Made by a program: the position numbers and the translations under genes
In this document: positions 5,297 to 7,616 of the stretch, piece by piece
How positions within the stretch are numbered: the stretch's first letter is position 1
Layout: every line of letters begins with the position of its first letter
Assembly: GCA_016866415.1 (NCBI GenBank)
Contig: VGML01000100.1
Location: forward strand, 1-7,616
From: Bacteroidota bacterium
GTDB lineage: Bacteria; Bacteroidota; Bacteroidia; Flavobacteriales_D; Crocinitomicaceae
Direction: 5' to 3'
DNA length: 7,616 nucleotides
The notes under the pieces: model-generated
What the model was told of the DNA's origin: nothing
Seen by the model: the letters and a program-made list of their open reading frames with translations, nothing else
The model's database searches: none

Positions 5297-7616
5297 GCCT
5301 CTTACTTTAAAATCAATCTTATAGTAAAAGATTGGCAATCTTCCTAATTGAGCTTTCTCTGCTATCGGATCAGAAGTGTCATTTGGGTCAAGTCGCGGGG
5401 CGTATGCTAAACTTAATAGGTTTCTCGTGTTAAGCAAATTAACTAAGTCGAGACCAAATTCGTGCGTTAATTTGGAAGTATTCAATCTCCAGCTTAATTT
5501 CAAATCCAATCTGAAATAGTCTTTAAACGTTAATTCATTGAATAAACTATCCTGAAAAATAAGTTCCTTGGAATCATTGGTCTGAGCAATATCAACTAAT
5601 CCATATCTTCGACCTCCGGCTTGCGTTACTTTCAATCCTAAACCAATGATTTGCTTTTCGCTCAATTTAAATTCTTTACCCGCTAAAACATTCCAAACAT
5701 AAGATAGATCAATTTTGTCTGAAATATTCGCTCCTTTGTAAGCCGTGTTTCTCCAAACACCATCACTCGCCAAGTATTTCGAATCATATACGCTTGCAGA
5801 AACCATGAAGAAAAAGGTTTTGCTGAAATACTTTTGAAGCGTAAATTCCATACCATAGTTATAACCTTTTCCTTTGTTTACAAGTGTATCATTTGGAAAT
5901 ACACGAGCAAACCCTCCACCAGCGTTAACAAGTGAAAATGCATTTGGTGAAGAGCTTATCGGCAAATTATACAGATACTGGTAGTATATTTCAGTTTTAA
6001 AATTTAATCCAGCTCCAAATGATTTTTCATAACCTAATCCACTGTGGAAACTACGCATGAAATCCATATTAATGTTATGTGGCTTCCCATTGTTGTCTGG
6101 ATCATAGGTATACGTGTAATATGGTTGAGTTTGGCTGTGCATTCCAGCACCGGCAAAAATGGCTTGATTTCCTCCCATTTTATATTTCCATCCCAAGCGC
6201 GGTTCAACAGGACTCAAACTATTGCTGAGTGAAAAATACTGTGAATGGATTCCGGCTGTAAAGTCCATTTGGTCGGTGATTTTCCACTTCCACTGAACGA
6301 ATGTTTGCATTAAAATGCTTTTTCTATTGTTATTCCATCTTGTATTCCAACTGAACCGATCATCTAAATCAGCAAGCACTGAATCTTTTTGATTGAACGA
6401 AATAGCATCCAAAATGACCCCAGCTTTAATCAAATGATGTTTGTTTATTTTATGATTAACTGAAAAATACCCCGACATTTTCAAGGTTCTAAAATCATAA
6501 CCCATCATATTATACATGCTATCCACTTTTATTGTAGTATCTGCGTTGTTTATTGCCAAGCTTCTATGTAAATAAACATGTTTGGTATGCTGCTCTTCAC
6601 GAGATCCGGCTAATGTTGCGCTGACATATGTTTTTTCACTTAATGTTTTTTTATAGGTGAGCCCTGAAACATACATACTCGTTCCAAAAAATTGATCCCG
6701 ATCACCTTCACCATAAAATTCATTTGAGTACTTTGTTTGTTCAGAAATCATGATATCAATATCGCTTCTTCCACCCATTGCCCACCAAGAAAGATTGCCT
6801 CCTTTTTTAAATTTCCAATTAAATTTAAACGCGGCATCTCCATAAACCGGAACAGCATCTGTACCAATTTTAATTCCGAGTGTTTGAAAAATAGATAAAG
6901 TTGAATAACGTCCCATTACTAAGTAACTAGAATTCCCTTTTTTATCCATTGGACCTTCGGCTAGTAATTCAGTTCCAAACAAACCAAATTGACCAGTAAA
7001 TTCGTGCTGATTGTTGTTTCCGTTTCGTAATTTCAAGTCGAATACTCCTGAAGTACTATTTCCATATTCTGAAGGGAATGCACTCATAAAAAAGTCAGAA
7101 TTACCTAAAATCTTATTATTTAATATCGAAACTGGACCGCCCGTGCTTCCCGCAATGGCAAAGTGAGAAGGATTCGGAATATCAATTCCTTCAACGCGGT
7201 AGATTACTCCAAGTGGCGAATTTCCACGAACTACAATGTCATTTCGTGAGTCATCAGATCCTTGAACTCCAGCAAAATTCGAAGCCATACGAGCAGGATC
7301 CATTCGCGAACCGGGATAACGATTTGTTTCCTCAACACTAAATTGTTGCGCCGAAATCAAAGCCATTTCATTGATTACTTCTCCTTTTTTCCTGCCGACA
7401 ACTTTAACCTCCTGTTTTTGGGAAACGCGCTCCGATAATGGGATGTTAACAATCATTTCCTTGCCTGAATTCACTTCGATTGTTATTGCCTTGCTTTCAT
7501 AAAGAGCTAAAGTAGCTGTGAGATCGTATTTCCCAACTGGAACATTTTTTATTTCAAATGATCCATCTTCAATGGATGCACAGCGCATTATATTGGTTTC
7601 AGAAATGTTAATTTCA
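5288..7616 (-). CDS. TonB-dependent outer-membrane receptor, 5' end outside window
   Basis: This outer-membrane beta-barrel imports a bound ligand using TonB/ExbBD energy. The ligand cannot be read from the sequence. The frame is open to the window edge, with nine more residues (EINISETNI) before the first visible ATG at 7588. That ATG falls inside a domain, so the true start lies beyond the window. Counting from that Met: residues 1-52 are the end of a carboxypeptidase-regulatory-like domain (DGSFEIKNVPVGKYDL). A possible TonB box is at 60-66 (EVKVVGR). The plug spans about 85-190, with RNDIVVRGNSP, YRVEGIDIPNP, STGGPVSILNN and FPSEYGNSTSGVFDLKLRNG. The rest is the 22-strand-type barrel, ending LPIFYYKIDFKVRGKK. 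The plug closely resembles a widespread Bacteroidota receptor group. No SusD-like lipoprotein gene lies on the visible 3' side, so it is not a standard SusCD pair. It converges on asnS. Confidence 0.93.
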   Translation of the reverse strand, partial: EINISETNIMRCASIEDGSFEIKNVPVGKYDLTATLALYESKAITIEVNSGKEMIVNIPLSERVSQKQEVKVVGRKKGEVINEMALISAQQFSVEETNRYPGSRMDPARMASNFAGVQGSDDSRNDIVVRGNSPLGVIYRVEGIDIPNPSHFAIAGSTGGPVSILNNKILGNSDFFMSAFPSEYGNSTSGVFDLKLRNGNNNQHEFTGQFGLFGTELLAEGPMDKKGNSSYLVMGRYSTLSIFQTLGIKIGTDAVPVYGDAAFKFNWKFKKGGNLSWWAMGGRSDIDIMISEQTKYSNEFYGEGDRDQFFGTSMYVSGLTYKKTLSEKTYVSATLAGSREEQHTKHVYLHRSLAINNADTTIKVDSMYNMMGYDFRTLKMSGYFSVNHKINKHHLIKAGVILDAISFNQKDSVLADLDDRFSWNTRWNNNRKSILMQTFVQWKWKITDQMDFTAGIHSQYFSLSNSLSPVEPRLGWKYKMGGNQAIFAGAGMHSQTQPYYTYTYDPDNNGKPHNINMDFMRSFHSGLGYEKSFGAGLNFKTEIYYQYLYNLPISSSPNAFSLVNAGGGFARVFPNDTLVNKGKGYNYGMEFTLQKYFSKTFFFMVSASVYDSKYLASDGVWRNTAYKGANISDKIDLSYVWNVLAGKEFKLSEKQIIGLGLKVTQAGGRRYGLVDIAQTNDSKELIFQDSLFNELTFKDYFRLDLKLSWRLNTSKLTHEFGLDLVNLLNTRNLLSLAYAPRLDPNDTSDPIAEKAQLGRLPIFYYKIDFKVRGKK

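Noticed and set aside
5288..7588. Treating the ATG at 7588 as the receptor start
   Set aside because: The frame continues to the window edge without a stop, and the ATG falls inside the carboxypeptidase-regulatory-like domain, with no signal peptide after it.

Overview
The window is typical of a member of the phylum Bacteroidota, most likely Flavobacteriales. Three things point there. The promoters have the Bacteroidota -7 form TAnnTTTG, and genes start without Shine-Dalgarno sites. The RseP carries the lineage-typical GYVKIAGMIDESMD block. The right end encodes a TonB-dependent receptor with an N-terminal carboxypeptidase-regulatory-like domain, a Bacteroidota hallmark. I cannot place it to genus.

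Layout. Bases 1-222 hold no complete gene. They contain inverted and direct repeats and a weak promoter for the first gene. Bases 223-2223 carry three plus-strand genes that I do not recognise: a secreted 277-aa protein (223-1056), a 116-aa protein (1154-1504) and a very AT-rich 225-aa protein with a TTG start (1546-2223). Bases 2224-2379 are intergenic, with two AT-rich inverted repeats followed by a perfect -7 box. Then come two housekeeping genes on the plus strand: rseP (2380-3774), an intramembrane site-2 protease, and asnS (3830-5278), asparaginyl-tRNA synthetase. Each has its own perfect TAnnTTTG box 18-20 bases ahead of its ATG. Converging on asnS, with only 9 bases between the stop codons, is a minus-strand TonB-dependent receptor gene (5288-7616) whose 5' end lies outside the window.

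How the genes fit together. I see no sign of one pathway. rseP acts in the inner membrane, asnS in translation, and the receptor in outer-membrane uptake. The separate promoters suggest that rseP and asnS are transcribed individually, although read-through from rseP is possible. The three left-hand genes look like accessory material next to a conserved block.

I found no CRISPR array, tRNA, rRNA, insertion sequence, phage gene or recognisable defence system. The parts most worth following up are the unrecognised genes, the start-codon problems caused by TTG inside TAnnTTTG boxes, and the very short leaders. I see no convincing evidence of an undescribed multi-gene system.
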